A stretch of 64,000 nucleotides of DNA from the NCBI RefSeq assembly GCF_001927285.1, contig NZ_MSIG01000015.1, positions 1 to 64,000 of the forward strand, in the 5' to 3' direction. This document shows positions 1-8,417 of this stretch, in pieces. Numbering within the stretch: the first letter of the stretch is position 1; each line of letters starts with the position of its first letter. A program made the translations under genes and the position numbers. Origin of the DNA: Mongoliimonas terrestris. GTDB lineage: Bacteria; Pseudomonadota; Alphaproteobacteria; Rhizobiales; Pleomorphomonadaceae. The notes under the pieces were generated by a model. The model worked only from the letters and a program-made list of their open reading frames with translations, was not told where the DNA came from and ran no database searches.

Positions 1-27
1 TGGTCCGCCTGCGCGGACCATGACGAG
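1..27. repeat. REP-A palindromic repeat, partial copy
   Basis: The window opens inside a copy of a palindromic repeat whose core reads TGGTCCGCCTGCGCGGACCA followed by TGACGA. The same core recurs near 5.2–5.6, 37.9 and 44.6–45.0 kb, always between genes. The left part is cut off by the window edge. Confidence 0.85.
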
Positions 28-105
28 GAGGGTGCGGATATATGAACGGGGCGCGGGCGGCGAACGGGAGCGTCGACCGTCCCCATCCGGCGCTGTCCTT
101 GCACC

Positions 106-801
106 CTAATCCGCGTCGTCGTCCGATCCCTCCGGCGCCAGGATTTCCGTTGCCATGGCGCGGGTGACGCGGCGGCCGCGGGCGAGGCTTTCGCGGTCGA
201 GGGCGTCGACGATGCGGTTGGCGGCGGCGAAGGACCGTTCCATGCGGATGAGGAGGGTGTCGATGATGCCGGCGTCGAGGTCGATCTGGCGGTCGGCGAA
301 GAGCTTCACCAGCACACGGCGGAGGAGGTCGTCGTCCGGCGGGCCGAGGATGGCCGGCTGGGCGGCGCGCAGGCGCGACAGGAGGTCCGGCAGCGTCAGG
401 CCCCAGTCGCTCGGGATCGAATGAGCGGTGATGAGCACCGAGGCGCCGCGGCCGCGGGCGGCGTTGAGGATGTGGAAGAGCGCGGTCTCGTCGAGGGAGG
501 GCTCGTCGGCGTCCTCGACGACGAGGGCGCCGCGGCCGACGAGAGCCGTCGGATCGGTGCCGGCGAGGTCGCTGGCGCGGACGATGGGGGCGTTGCTGCG
601 CTCCGCGAAGGCGCGGGCGAGATGGCTCTTGCCGGACCCGGCCGGGCCGATCAGGAGCACCACGGAGGCCGGCCAGTCGGGCCAGGCGTCCACGAGGGCG
701 GCGGCCTCCTCGTTGGCCTCGCCGACCAGGAAGTCGGCGCGGCCGAGGGCGGCCTCGTGCGGTAGGGAGAGCGGCAGTTGCTTGGGGCGTTGGCCGGTCA
801 T
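106..801 (-). CDS. hda: DnaA-related replication regulator Hda/HdaA
   Basis: This 231-residue protein is a DnaA-like AAA+ ATPase without the DNA-binding domain IV, the form expected of Hda. Hda family proteins bind the DNA-loaded sliding clamp and promote hydrolysis of DnaA-ATP after initiation. Visible features are a clamp-binding-like motif QLPLSLP at about residues 8–14, a Walker A motif GPAGSGKS at 52–59 and a Walker B-like stretch ALVVEDADE at 92–100. The C-terminal part is the AAA+ lid helix region. The start codon overlaps the stop of the upstream perM-like gene by four bases (ATGA), which implies translational coupling. The hda–perM–transferase–purM/N neighbourhood is common in alphaproteobacteria, which supports the call. 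Confidence 0.9.
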   Translation of the reverse strand: MTGQRPKQLPLSLPHEAALGRADFLVGEANEEAAALVDAWPDWPASVVLLIGPAGSGKSHLARAFAERSNAPIVRASDLAGTDPTALVGRGALVVEDADEPSLDETALFHILNAARGRGASVLITAHSIPSDWGLTLPDLLSRLRAAQPAILGPPDDDLLRRVLVKLFADRQIDLDAGIIDTLLIRMERSFAAANRIVDALDRESLARGRRVTRAMATEILAPEGSDDDAD

Positions 802-1925
802 TCTCCTGCGGCTCCCTCGCGCGGCATGTCGATGGTCTTCGGCGGCACGGTGACGAGGGGCGGCACGGCGCGGCCCCGGTAGAGGGGGCTTGCCATGTAT
901 TGGGCCAGGCCGAAGCGGAGGAGGACGCTGACGGCGGTGGCGGCCGGCACGGCGATCAGCATGCCGACGAAGCCGAACAGGGTGCCGAAGGCGAAGAGCG
1001 CGAACATCAGCCAGACCGGGTGCAGGCCGACGCTGCCGCCGACGAGCTTGGGCTGCAGGATGTTGCCCTCGATGAACTGGCCGACGGCGAACACGGCGGC
1101 GACCACCAGCACCCAGGTCCAGTCCGGATAGAACTGCACGATGGCGACGCCGATGGCGATGCCGCCGCCGATGATGGACCCGACATAGGGAATGAAGCTG
1201 ATGACGCCGGCGAACATGCCGATGAGGAGCGCGAAGTTGAGCCCGGTCAGCGTCAGCCCGATGGCGTAGAAGAGGCCGAGCAGCGTTGAGACCGCCACCT
1301 GGCCGCGCACGAAGTTGGAGACGCCCTGGTCCATCTCGCGGGCGAGCCGGCGGATGGTGGGCTGGTGGTCGCGCGGCAGCCAGCCGTCCACGGTGGCGAC
1401 CATGCGGTCCCAGTCGAGCAGCATGTAGAAGGCGACCACGGGGGTGACGACGAGGAGCGACACGACCGAGAGGAGCGCCTGCCCGCCGTTCCAGATCGAC
1501 GAGAAGATGCGCATGATCCAGGCGCCGCCCTGGTTCACCACCTCGCCGAGCGAGCCCTTCATCTCCTCCGGCGAGAGGCGGAGCAGCTCGGTCAGCCGGG
1601 TGCCGGCGGTGTCGTTCACGAAGCCCTGGAGGCGGTTCATGTAGTCGGGCAGGCGGGCCATGAAGGCGGCGAGCTGGTTGCCGAGCACCGGCACCACGAC
1701 GATCAGCATGATGACCGCGACGAGGACGAAGAGGACCAGCATCAGGACGGTGGCGAGGAGGCGGGAGAGGCCCGCCCGCTCCAGCCGGTCGGCCACCGGG
1801 TCGAGCAGGTAGGCGAGCGCCATGCCGGCCACGAAGGGCAGGAGGATGCCGGAGAAGACATAGAGGAAGAGGCCGAGCCCGACGGCGGCCAGGACCCAGA
1901 AGAGGATGGTGGACCTCAGTGTCAC
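798..1925 (-). CDS. AI-2E (PerM) family membrane transporter
   Basis: A 375-residue polytopic inner-membrane protein of the AI-2E/PerM family. It begins with two hydrophobic segments (about residues 8–40), has a long hydrophilic central loop (about 100–210), and then a cluster of membrane segments up to about residue 345, the usual family layout. Some family members export autoinducer-2 and others are sodium/proton antiporters, so the substrate cannot be assigned. It lies between the CDP-alcohol transferase and hda on the same strand, with 16 bases to the former and a four-base overlap with the latter, so the three probably form one transcript. Confidence 0.88.
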   Translation of the reverse strand: MTLRSTILFWVLAAVGLGLFLYVFSGILLPFVAGMALAYLLDPVADRLERAGLSRLLATVLMLVLFVLVAVIMLIVVVPVLGNQLAAFMARLPDYMNRLQGFVNDTAGTRLTELLRLSPEEMKGSLGEVVNQGGAWIMRIFSSIWNGGQALLSVVSLLVVTPVVAFYMLLDWDRMVATVDGWLPRDHQPTIRRLAREMDQGVSNFVRGQVAVSTLLGLFYAIGLTLTGLNFALLIGMFAGVISFIPYVGSIIGGGIAIGVAIVQFYPDWTWVLVVAAVFAVGQFIEGNILQPKLVGGSVGLHPVWLMFALFAFGTLFGFVGMLIAVPAATAVSVLLRFGLAQYMASPLYRGRAVPPLVTVPPKTIDMPREGAAGE

Positions 1926-1941
1926 GCGCGGGTGCTCCGTT

Positions 1942-2532
1942 TCACGGCCGGCTCGGCTCGCCCATATGGCGGATCCATCCGATGAGGTAGGCCGCGGCGG
2001 AGACGACAGTCAAGGCGGCGACCACCCAGATGAGGACGTCGGTCATCGGCGCGAGCCGATAGTGGAAGGCGAGATCGGCGAGCGCCACCGCGGCGAACAG
2101 GATCTGGGCGGCGGTGTTGGCCTTGGAGACGAGGAGCGGCTCGATGCGCACCGGCCGGCCGATCGCCAGCGACACCATGACGGCGCCGACGATGAGGATG
2201 TCGCGGCTGACGACGAGCACGGCGAGCCAGCGCGGCACGTAGCCGGTGACCGCGAGCGTTATGTAGATGCAGACGAGGAGCGCCTTGTCGGCGATCGGAT
2301 CGAGGTAGCGGCCGAGCTCGCTCGCCTGGCTCGGGAAGGTGCGGGCGATGGCGCCGTCGATGCCGTCGGAGATGCCTGCCGCTACGAACACCGCGAACGC
2401 CCAGCCGTAGGCGCCTTCCAGGAGAAGGAGCACCAGGGCCGGCACGGCGATGAGCCGGGCGAGGGTGATCAGGTTGGGCAGGGTCACGGGGGTTGCGAGG
2501 GGCGCCGCGTCTGGAGGGATCCGATCCCTCAT
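1942..2532 (-). CDS. CDP-alcohol phosphatidyltransferase family protein
   Basis: An integral membrane enzyme of the CDP-alcohol phosphatidyltransferase family. It carries the catalytic signature DG-x2-AR-x8-G-x3-D-x3-D, seen as SDGIDGAIART followed by GRYLDPIADK at about residues 54–80. Related enzymes transfer phosphatidyl groups from CDP-diacylglycerol to glycerol phosphate or another alcohol. The ATG at 2532 gives 196 residues and places the first membrane helix near residue 20. An upstream ATG at 2601 would add 23 basic residues and overlap the purM promoter region, so it is less likely. The gene is divergent from purM. It could be PgsA or a cardiolipin-synthase-like paralogue. Confidence 0.85.
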   Translation of the reverse strand: MRDRIPPDAAPLATPVTLPNLITLARLIAVPALVLLLLEGAYGWAFAVFVAAGISDGIDGAIARTFPSQASELGRYLDPIADKALLVCIYITLAVTGYVPRWLAVLVVSRDILIVGAVMVSLAIGRPVRIEPLLVSKANTAAQILFAAVALADLAFHYRLAPMTDVLIWVVAALTVVSAAAYLIGWIRHMGEPSRP

Positions 2533-2663
2533 GTGGCAGCGCGCGGGGCGGATGTGAAGGGCGGCCCGGACGGCGGCGGATCGGCGATTGCGCCTTGCCA
2601 AAGCCGCCGGTTTCAGGTTTGTGCCGTTCCGATGACCCGCCGCATAAAAGGACGACGCGGACG

Positions 2664-3737
2664 ATGAGCGACGACAACCGCCGCAACGGCCTCACCTACC
2701 GGGACGCGGGCGTCGACATCGACGCCGGCAACGCCCTCGTGGAACGGATCAAGCCGCTGGTGAAGGCGACCCGCCGGGTGGGCGCCGACGCGGACATCGG
2801 CGGCTTCGGCGGTCTGTTCGACCTCAAGGCCTGCGGCTTCAAGGACCCGGTGCTGGTGGCCGCCAACGACGGCGTCGGCACCAAGCTGCGCGTCGCCATC
2901 GAGGCCGACCGTCACGACACGGTCGGCATCGACCTCGTCGCCATGTCGGTGAACGACCTGGTGGTGCAGGGCGCCGAGCCGCTGTTCTTCCTCGACTATT
3001 TCGCCACGGGCAAGCTCTCGGTCGACACCGCCGCCAGCGTGGTGGCGGGGATCGCGGACGGCTGCCGGCAGGCCGGCTGCGCGCTGATCGGCGGCGAGAC
3101 GGCCGAGATGCCGGGCATGTACGCGGACGGCGACTACGACCTCGCGGGCTTTGCCGTGGGCGCGGTGGAGCGCGGCGACATCCTGCCGAAGCCGGACGTC
3201 GGCGCCGGCGACGTGATCCTCGGGCTCGCCTCCTCGGGCGTCCACTCCAACGGCTATTCGCTGGTGCGCAAGGTTGTGGAGCGCGCCGGGCTCTCCTACG
3301 CGGATCCGGCGCCGTTCGCGCCCGGCACGAGCCTCGGCGCGGCGCTGTTGACGCCGACGCGCATCTACGTGAAGCCGCTCCTCGCCGCCCTCCGCGAGAC
3401 CGGCGCCATCAAGGCGCTCGCCCACGTGACCGGCGGCGGCTTCGTGGACAACATCCCGCGCGTGCTGCCCGCCGGCACCTCGGCGGCGATCGACCTCGAC
3501 GCCGTGCCGGCTCTGCCGGTGTTCGGCTGGCTCGCCCGCACCGCCGGGATCGATCAGGCCGAGATGGTGCGCACCTTCAACTGCGGCATCGGCATGATCG
3601 TGGTGACCGCCGCGGCGGACGCGGACCGGGTGGCGGCCGTGCTCTCCCGCGAGGGCGAGACGGTGGTGCGCCTCGGCAGCCTCGTCGCCGACGAGGCCCG
3701 GCCGCGCACGCTCTTCGACGGCAGCCTTTCGCTCTGA
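2664..3737 (+). CDS. purM: Phosphoribosylformylglycinamidine cyclo-ligase (AIR synthetase)
   Basis: PurM closes the imidazole ring of purines, converting formylglycinamidine ribonucleotide to aminoimidazole ribonucleotide with ATP in the cytoplasm. The 357-residue product has the expected length. It shows the family N-terminus (TYRDAGVDIDAGN), the central stretch ANDGVGTKL, the GGETAEMPGMY segment and the C-terminal FNCGIGM motif. The frame is open upstream, but the ATG at 2664 gives the conserved N-terminus directly. purN follows after 19 bases on the same strand, forming a purMN operon typical of alphaproteobacteria. Confidence 0.96.
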   Translation: MSDDNRRNGLTYRDAGVDIDAGNALVERIKPLVKATRRVGADADIGGFGGLFDLKACGFKDPVLVAANDGVGTKLRVAIEADRHDTVGIDLVAMSVNDLVVQGAEPLFFLDYFATGKLSVDTAASVVAGIADGCRQAGCALIGGETAEMPGMYADGDYDLAGFAVGAVERGDILPKPDVGAGDVILGLASSGVHSNGYSLVRKVVERAGLSYADPAPFAPGTSLGAALLTPTRIYVKPLLAALRETGAIKALAHVTGGGFVDNIPRVLPAGTSAAIDLDAVPALPVFGWLARTAGIDQAEMVRTFNCGIGMIVVTAAADADRVAAVLSREGETVVRLGSLVADEARPRTLFDGSLSL

Positions 3738-3756
3738 CGGGCGGCGGAGACGCGCG

Positions 3757-4479
3757 ATGACGGCCGCCACGCCCTCCCCTTCCACGTCCGGTTCTTCGCA
3801 CTCCGGTCCTTCGACGTCCGGCCGGCGGCGGGTGGGCGTGCTCCTGTCGGGACGGGGGTCCAACATGCGGGCGCTCCACGCGGCGACGCTGACGCCGGGC
3901 TTTCCGGCGGAGATCGTGGCCGTGGTGTCCAACCGGGCGGACGCCGGCGGGCTCGCCTTTGCCGCGGAGGCCGGCATCGCGACCGCGACGGTCGATCACC
4001 GGGCCTTCGCGGACCGGGAGAGCTTCGACCGGGCGGTGGACGCGGAACTTGCCCGCCAGGGGGTGGAGCTGATCACGCTCGCCGGCTTCATGCGGATCTT
4101 CTCGCCCTGGTTTCCGGCCCGCTGGAACGGCCGGATGATCAACATCCACCCGTCGCTGCTGCCCAACTACAAGGGCCTCCACACCCACGCCCGCGCCCTC
4201 GCCGACGGGGTGCGGATCGCCGGCTGCACGGTGCACTACGTGACGGCGGACCTCGACGCCGGGCCGATCATCGCCCAGGCGGCCGTGCCGGTGCTGCCCG
4301 GCGACACGCCGGACAGCCTCGCCGCCCGGGTGCTCGTCGCCGAGCACAGGCTCTATCCGCACGCGCTCCGGCTGGTGGCCGGCGGTGCCGCGTGGCTGGA
4401 GGGCGAGACGGTGGCCTACGACCCGGCCGTCGCGCACGCGGACGCCGAGCGGATGATCGTCCCGCCGCTGCCGGGCTGA
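3757..4479 (+). CDS. purN: Phosphoribosylglycinamide formyltransferase
   Basis: PurN transfers a formyl group from 10-formyl-tetrahydrofolate to glycinamide ribonucleotide in purine synthesis. The signature SGRGSNM lies near residue 30, and the catalytic segment NIHPSLLPNYKG contains the conserved Asn and His. The downstream TADLDAGPIIAQ supplies the catalytic Asp. At 240 residues it is longer than usual because of a Ser/Thr/Pro-rich N-terminal lead of about 24 residues. The start is supported by a GGAG ribosome-binding site eight bases upstream. It is the second gene of purMN. Confidence 0.95.
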   Translation: MTAATPSPSTSGSSHSGPSTSGRRRVGVLLSGRGSNMRALHAATLTPGFPAEIVAVVSNRADAGGLAFAAEAGIATATVDHRAFADRESFDRAVDAELARQGVELITLAGFMRIFSPWFPARWNGRMINIHPSLLPNYKGLHTHARALADGVRIAGCTVHYVTADLDAGPIIAQAAVPVLPGDTPDSLAARVLVAEHRLYPHALRLVAGGAAWLEGETVAYDPAVAHADAERMIVPPLPG

Positions 4480-4546
4480 GACGGGGCGCGGGCGGTTCGT
4501 GCGCGGGCGCGAGACCAGTCGGTGAGTGGGCGCGCGGGCGGGGCCC

Positions 4547-4849
4547 TCAGCCCTTGAAGCAGGCTGCGATGGCAGCCTTCAGCGCCTGGTCCTGCTGGGC
4601 CGTGAGGCCGCCCGACCGCGGCTGGTCGAAGCTTGAGCCTTCCACGCCCTTCATGGCCGTGCGGCTGGCGCAGCGGCAGTCCTCCACCATGGACGCGCGC
4701 CGGACATCCTTCACGGCGAACTGGCGGTAGATGCACGTGTCGAGAAGCTGCCGCTCCAGCGCCTCCCGGGAGATCGGGGCCGCGTGGACGGGCGACCAGA
4801 CGCCGAGGGTGGACGCAAGGCCGAGGGCAAGAAAAAGGCGTTTCCGCAT
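4547..4849 (-). CDS. Small secreted hypothetical protein
   Basis: About 100 residues beginning MRKRLFLALG, with a Sec-type signal peptide (hydrophobic core about residues 5–16, likely cleavage after VHA near 24). The mature part has four cysteines (TCIY, EDCRC and a C-terminal AACFKG), which suggests disulphides in the periplasm. I do not recognise a named family. An ATG three bases upstream (4852) is an equally possible start. The gene is convergent with purN and lies beside the repeat-rich stretch at 4.9–5.7 kb. Confidence 0.7.
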   Translation of the reverse strand: MRKRLFLALGLASTLGVWSPVHAAPISREALERQLLDTCIYRQFAVKDVRRASMVEDCRCASRTAMKGVEGSSFDQPRSGGLTAQQDQALKAAIAACFKG

Positions 4850-5035
4850 CATGATTGGGGCTCGGGAGGATTCGACGGCGCCGCTTCGCCGCGCCCGAGG
4901 TTTACAAGGCGCGGCGGGGAACGCAATCGGCTGTTCGCGGAGGATGGGTGTGGGGTGGGCGATGCGGGGTGGGCGGGTGCGGTGAGGTTGGCGGCGGCGA
5001 AGGCGGTGAAGGTGACCCTTCAACGCTCACGGGAG

Positions 5036-5142
5036 GACGTCACCCCGGCGAAGGCCGGGGTCCAAACGAAGGCGGGGGGATCCGCGCCGGTTCGGGGCCG
5101 GACCGTCGGCTGGATCCCGGCTTTCGCCGGGATGACGGGTGA
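5036..5142. repeat. REP-B inverted-pair repeat, single copy
   Basis: A copy of the second repeat family. Two imperfect palindromes face each other: CACCCCGGCGAAGGCCGGGG at the left and CCCGGCTTTCGCCGGGATGA at the right, with about 60 bases between them. The same two arms recur at 12.9–13.7, 29.1–29.5, 38.1 and 44.7 kb. Such arms would form strong hairpins in RNA or single-stranded DNA. No gene is seen in the stretch. Confidence 0.85.
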
Positions 5143-5235
5143 GGGTTGGGATGAATTCTGGCTTTCACCGGGGTAATGGCTGAGGGTTGGGGGGGTTCTG
5201 GATGAGCGCTACGTCCCGCCCTCACCCACACGATC

Positions 5236-5577
5236 GTCATGGTCCGCGGAGGCGGACCAGCCACGCATTCCTGGCGCGGTCGGAATGCGTGGGTGGTCCG
5301 GCTGAACCGGACCATGACGAGGGGGGTGGGGCGGCACCGGTCCCGCCTCTCCTGATCGTTGCCGACTGGTCGCCCGAATGCGTGGGTGGTCCGCCTGCGC
5401 GGACCATGACGAGGGCGGTGGGTGTGGAGGGGGCGGTGCGTCTCCGGTTCCTCGCTCGTTACCGCTTTCGTCCGCCCCCCTCTCCTCCCTCGTCATGGTC
5501 CGCGGAGGCGGACCAGCCACGCATTCCTGGCGCGGTTGGAAAGCGTGGGTGGTCCGCCTGCGCGGACCATGACGATC
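5236..5577. repeat. REP-A cluster: two head-to-head pairs and one single copy
   Basis: Five arms of the REP-A repeat lie here. Inverted pairs occupy 5236–5321 and about 5491–5577, each with the arms separated by about 25 bases around the sequence GCATTCCTGGCGCGG. A single arm lies at about 5372–5412. Each arm is itself a palindrome (GGTCCGCGGAGGCGGACC or GGTCCGCCTGCGCGGACC). The paired arrangement resembles bacterial interspersed mosaic elements. The whole 4853–5703 interval holds only these repeats and no gene I can support. Confidence 0.88.
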
Positions 5578-5703
5578 ACGGAGGGGGCGGCGGGCGGCTT
5601 GGTGAACGGTGGGGTGGTTTGACAGGAGGGGGGGAGTGCTGGCCTATGCTGCGTCCCCGCCCGGCAGCCGCCGATCGGGTCATGACCGTTCGGATGCCAT
5701 TCG

Positions 5704-6879
5704 ATGACCGCCCTCCCCGCAGCGCCCCTCGACCGCACGCGCCTCATCGGCATCGCGGCGGCCATTTCGGCGACCACGGCGGTGGGTACGTCGCTGGGGC
5801 TGGGGTTGCCGCTGCTGGCGATCACGCTGGAGAGCCGGGGCGTTTCCAGCTCCACGATCGGGCTCAACACCGCCATGGCGGGCGTGGCGGCGCTGGCGGT
5901 GACGCCGTTCGTGGCGCGGATCGCGCGGGCGGTGGGCGCGGCGCAGCTGCTGCTCGTGTCGCTGGTGATCGCCACCTTGAGCTTTCCGCTCTTCTTCGCG
6001 GCGCCGGACCTCTGGATGTGGTTCCCGCTCCGGCTCGTCTTCCACGGCTCGATCACCTTCGCCTTCGTGCTGTCGGAGTTCTGGATCAACGCGCTCGCGC
6101 CCGACGGGCGGCGCGGGCTGATCCTCGGCATCTATGCCACCGTCCTGTCGCTCGGCTTCTCGGTGGGGCCGATCGTGCTCGGGCTTGTGGGAACGGAGGG
6201 CTTCCTGCCGTTCGCGCTCGGCACCCTCGTGCTCGGCCTCTCCAGCGTGCCGGTGCTGTTCGCCCTCAAGGCCAATCCGGCCATGGAGGAAGCGCCGCGC
6301 GGCAATTTCCTGCGCTATCTGACGCTGGTGCCGCTCGCCACCTTCGCGGGCTTCGCCTTCGGGTCGACGGACAGCGGCGTCCTCGGCTTCATCGCCCTCT
6401 ACGGGCTTCGGCTCGGCTACGACACGGCCGGCGCGGCGCTTCTCGTCACGGCGGTGGCGCTCGGCAACGTGGTGTCGCAGATCCCGCTCGGACTCCTGGC
6501 CGACAAGGTGGACCGGCGCAAGCTGCTTGCCGCCATCGCGGGGGTGGCCACGCTCGGCATGGCGCTGCTGCCGGCCGTCTCCGGCGATCGCTGGGCGACG
6601 TTCGCGCTTCTCACCGTGTGGGGCGGCGTGGTGGCGGGGCTCTACACCGTGGGACTGGTGCACCTCGGCGCCCGGCTGAAAGGCTCGGATCTGGCCGCCG
6701 CCAACGCGGCCTTCGTGTTCATGTACGCGCTCGGCATGCTGGTGGGGCCGGCCCTCGTCGGCGCGGGCATGGACGTGTGGGATCCGCACGGGCTTGCGGT
6801 GGTGCTGGCGGTCATCCTCGCCGCCTACACGGCGCTGGCGCTCTGGCGCATCGCCACCACGGCCAACCGCAATCTCTGA
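5704..6879 (+). CDS. Major facilitator superfamily transporter, YcaD-like
   Basis: A 391-residue MFS permease with twelve predicted membrane segments in two halves separated by a hydrophilic loop near residues 185–205. The segment LSEFWINALAP matches the YcaD-like subgroup, and the loop LADKVDRRKLL in the second half is a typical MFS motif between helices. The substrate is unknown. It stands alone, preceded by the repeat cluster and followed by rpmG. Confidence 0.88.
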   Translation: MTALPAAPLDRTRLIGIAAAISATTAVGTSLGLGLPLLAITLESRGVSSSTIGLNTAMAGVAALAVTPFVARIARAVGAAQLLLVSLVIATLSFPLFFAAPDLWMWFPLRLVFHGSITFAFVLSEFWINALAPDGRRGLILGIYATVLSLGFSVGPIVLGLVGTEGFLPFALGTLVLGLSSVPVLFALKANPAMEEAPRGNFLRYLTLVPLATFAGFAFGSTDSGVLGFIALYGLRLGYDTAGAALLVTAVALGNVVSQIPLGLLADKVDRRKLLAAIAGVATLGMALLPAVSGDRWATFALLTVWGGVVAGLYTVGLVHLGARLKGSDLAAANAAFVFMYALGMLVGPALVGAGMDVWDPHGLAVVLAVILAAYTALALWRIATTANRNL

Positions 6880-6913
6880 GCGGCGGACGACCGGCCCGCC
6901 GGACGAAGCTTTC

Positions 6914-6941
6914 TTGACATTCGGCCCGTTTCGACTAGGTT
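6914..6941 (+). promoter_or_regulatory. Putative housekeeping promoter of rpmG
   Basis: A perfect TTGACA box at 6914–6919 is followed after 16 bases by TAGGTT at 6936–6941. This spacing fits a sigma-70-type promoter about 85 bases before the rpmG start. It is inferred from sequence only. Confidence 0.5.
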
Positions 6942-7025
6942 GCCGGCCGATCAGACTCCGCCCGAACGGCGGGGTCCGGCCGTGACGGCCGTCCCCAGAT
7001 TGCACCGAACAAGGAATAGGGCGCC

Positions 7026-7193
7026 ATGGCCAAGGCGACGACCATCAAGATCAAGCTCATCTCGACCGCCGACACCGGCTACTTCTACGTGACGAAGAAG
7101 AACAGCCGCACGATGACCGAGAAGCTGACGATGAAGAAGTACGACCCGGTTGCCAAGAAGCACGTCGACTTCAAGGAAGCCAAGATCAAGTGA
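7026..7193 (+). CDS. rpmG: 50S ribosomal protein L33
   Basis: A 55-residue basic protein starting MAKATTIKIKLISTADTGYF and ending KHVDFKEAKIK, a textbook L33 of the large ribosomal subunit. It is the cysteine-free form, without the two zinc-binding CxxC pairs of the other L33 type. It has its own likely promoter and a strong terminator, so it is monocistronic. Confidence 0.97.
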   Translation: MAKATTIKIKLISTADTGYFYVTKKNSRTMTEKLTMKKYDPVAKKHVDFKEAKIK

Positions 7194-7235
7194 GGTCCCG
7201 GCCTCCGGGCCGAACGGATCCGCGATCGTCGAGGG

Positions 7236-7259
7236 AAGCCGCCGCAAGGCGGCTTTTTT
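7236..7259 (+). terminator. Rho-independent terminator of rpmG
   Basis: An eight-base perfect stem AAGCCGCC/GGCGGCTT with a GCAA tetraloop is followed by a run of T residues, 43 bases after the rpmG stop. Confidence 0.92.
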
Positions 7260-7287
7260 CATGGGCGCCGCGGCTGTTCTTTTCCGG

Positions 7288-7321
7288 CTCGTGAAGGTCG
7301 GACTCGTCCGACCTTCACGAG
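7288..7321. repeat. Perfect 15-bp inverted repeat with 4-base loop
   Basis: The arms CTCGTGAAGGTCGGA and TCCGACCTTCACGAG are exact reverse complements around the loop CTCG. There is no T tract, so this is not an ordinary terminator. It is followed at once by the left copy of a 33-base direct repeat. The interval 7260–7534 otherwise holds no gene I can support. Confidence 0.85.
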
Positions 7322-7325
7322 CGTT

Positions 7326-7358
7326 ACGGCCTGACCGGCCGGCGCCCGGTCGGGCTTG
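7326..7358. repeat. 33-bp direct repeat, left copy
   Basis: This segment begins ACGGCCTGACCGGCCGGCGC and recurs with two mismatches at 7872–7904. The two copies bracket the small secreted-protein gene at 7535–7870. Confidence 0.75.
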
Positions 7359-7534
7359 GTAAAGGGGACCACGCGGAGGGCGGCTTTTTCGTCAATTGCC
7401 ACGCAATTTACGCAATCGATCGACGGATCCGCAACAGGCGCCGGGGCATGCTCGGCGAACGCCTGGGACGTCCGGTTGGCGGATGTCCGGCGGATCCGGC
7501 GAAGGGCGCAGCCCGGCCGGTGGGGGAATACCGC

Positions 7535-7870
7535 ATGAAAGCTTCTCTGACGCTGGTCGCCGCGGCGGCCGGCCTTCTCGTCGCCGCCGGCGCGGCCCGG
7601 GCCGAGGACCTGACGTTCACGCTCATCAACGGCACCAACTCCACGCTGACCGAGTTCTACACCTCCCCGACGGACGTGGAGAACTGGGAGCAGGACGTGT
7701 TCGGCAAGGGCGTGCTGCCGCCGGGCCACGAGGTGGAGATCACCATCGCGGACGGCCGGTCGGTGTGCGACTACGACATGCGCTTCGTGTTCGATCCGGA
7801 CAGCGACCTGGACGTGACCGAGGACACCCAGAACCTCTGCGAGATGGGCAGCTACACGATTCACGAGTGA
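7535..7870 (+). CDS. Small secreted protein of unknown function
   Basis: A 111-residue protein starting MKASLTLVAAAAG, with a clear signal peptide cleaved after ARA near residue 22. The mature part starts with EDLTFTLINGTN and is predicted to be a small beta-rich periplasmic domain with two cysteines (VCDYD and LCEMG). Similar short alphaproteobacterial proteins are sometimes mislabelled argininosuccinate lyase, but no lyase motif is present. The gene is bracketed by a 33-bp direct repeat and followed by a bidirectional terminator. Confidence 0.75.
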   Translation: MKASLTLVAAAAGLLVAAGAARAEDLTFTLINGTNSTLTEFYTSPTDVENWEQDVFGKGVLPPGHEVEITIADGRSVCDYDMRFVFDPDSDLDVTEDTQNLCEMGSYTIHE

Positions 7871-7871
7871 G

Positions 7872-7904
7872 ACGGCCTGACCGGCCGGCGCCCGTTCGGA
7901 CTTG
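7872..7904. repeat. 33-bp direct repeat, right copy
   Basis: Second copy of the repeat at 7326–7358, starting one base after the stop codon of the small secreted protein. It is followed at about 7918–7939 by another small hairpin (AATCCCGA, CGAG, TCGGGATT). Confidence 0.75.
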
Positions 7905-7985
7905 CCTGCGCTTGTGGAATCCCGACGAGTCGGGATTTCACGAGTTCGGTATGAGGGCTGGAGCGACCGGCCGGCTCCGGACGCA

Positions 7986-8015
7986 GAAAAGCCCCGCATG
8001 GCGTCGGGGCTTTTC
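7986..8015. terminator. Bidirectional terminator between secreted protein and pleD
   Basis: The stem GAAAAGCCCC/GGGGCTTTTC around a ten-base loop has A-rich and T-rich flanks on its two sides, so it could stop transcripts from both convergent genes. The rest of 8016–8417 holds no supported gene. It contains a TTAG-N7-TTAA box at 8309–8323. Confidence 0.85.
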
Positions 8016-8417
8016 CTCGGAGCATGACGGGTCCGGACCTCACCGGGTCCGATGGCGGCGGACCGGCAAGGGTGTGGCCGGTCGGTTGCGGATCAACGAG
8101 GAGGCCACTCTTCCCGCAACCGACCGGACCTGCCCCACGGACTCAGGAGATGCGGCGGACCTGAGCGAACCGCGGGGACCTTTTGAGAAACGGCAGCTGT
8201 TCGAAAGTGGAACTCGCGTCGCCGACCGCTTCTTCTTGATCCGAACCTAGATTCGCCAGCCGAAAAGCACAACGCCGACATATGAATTGAGTCGAATTGG
8301 ATCCAGTCTTAGTGAACCGTTAAGGTAAACGACTTGGATCCGGACGCCATTCGCGGCCGAAGATCGGCAACAACGCTTCAGGTGATGGCGGCGGGGGGCG
8401 AGCGGGCGCGCCTTCGC

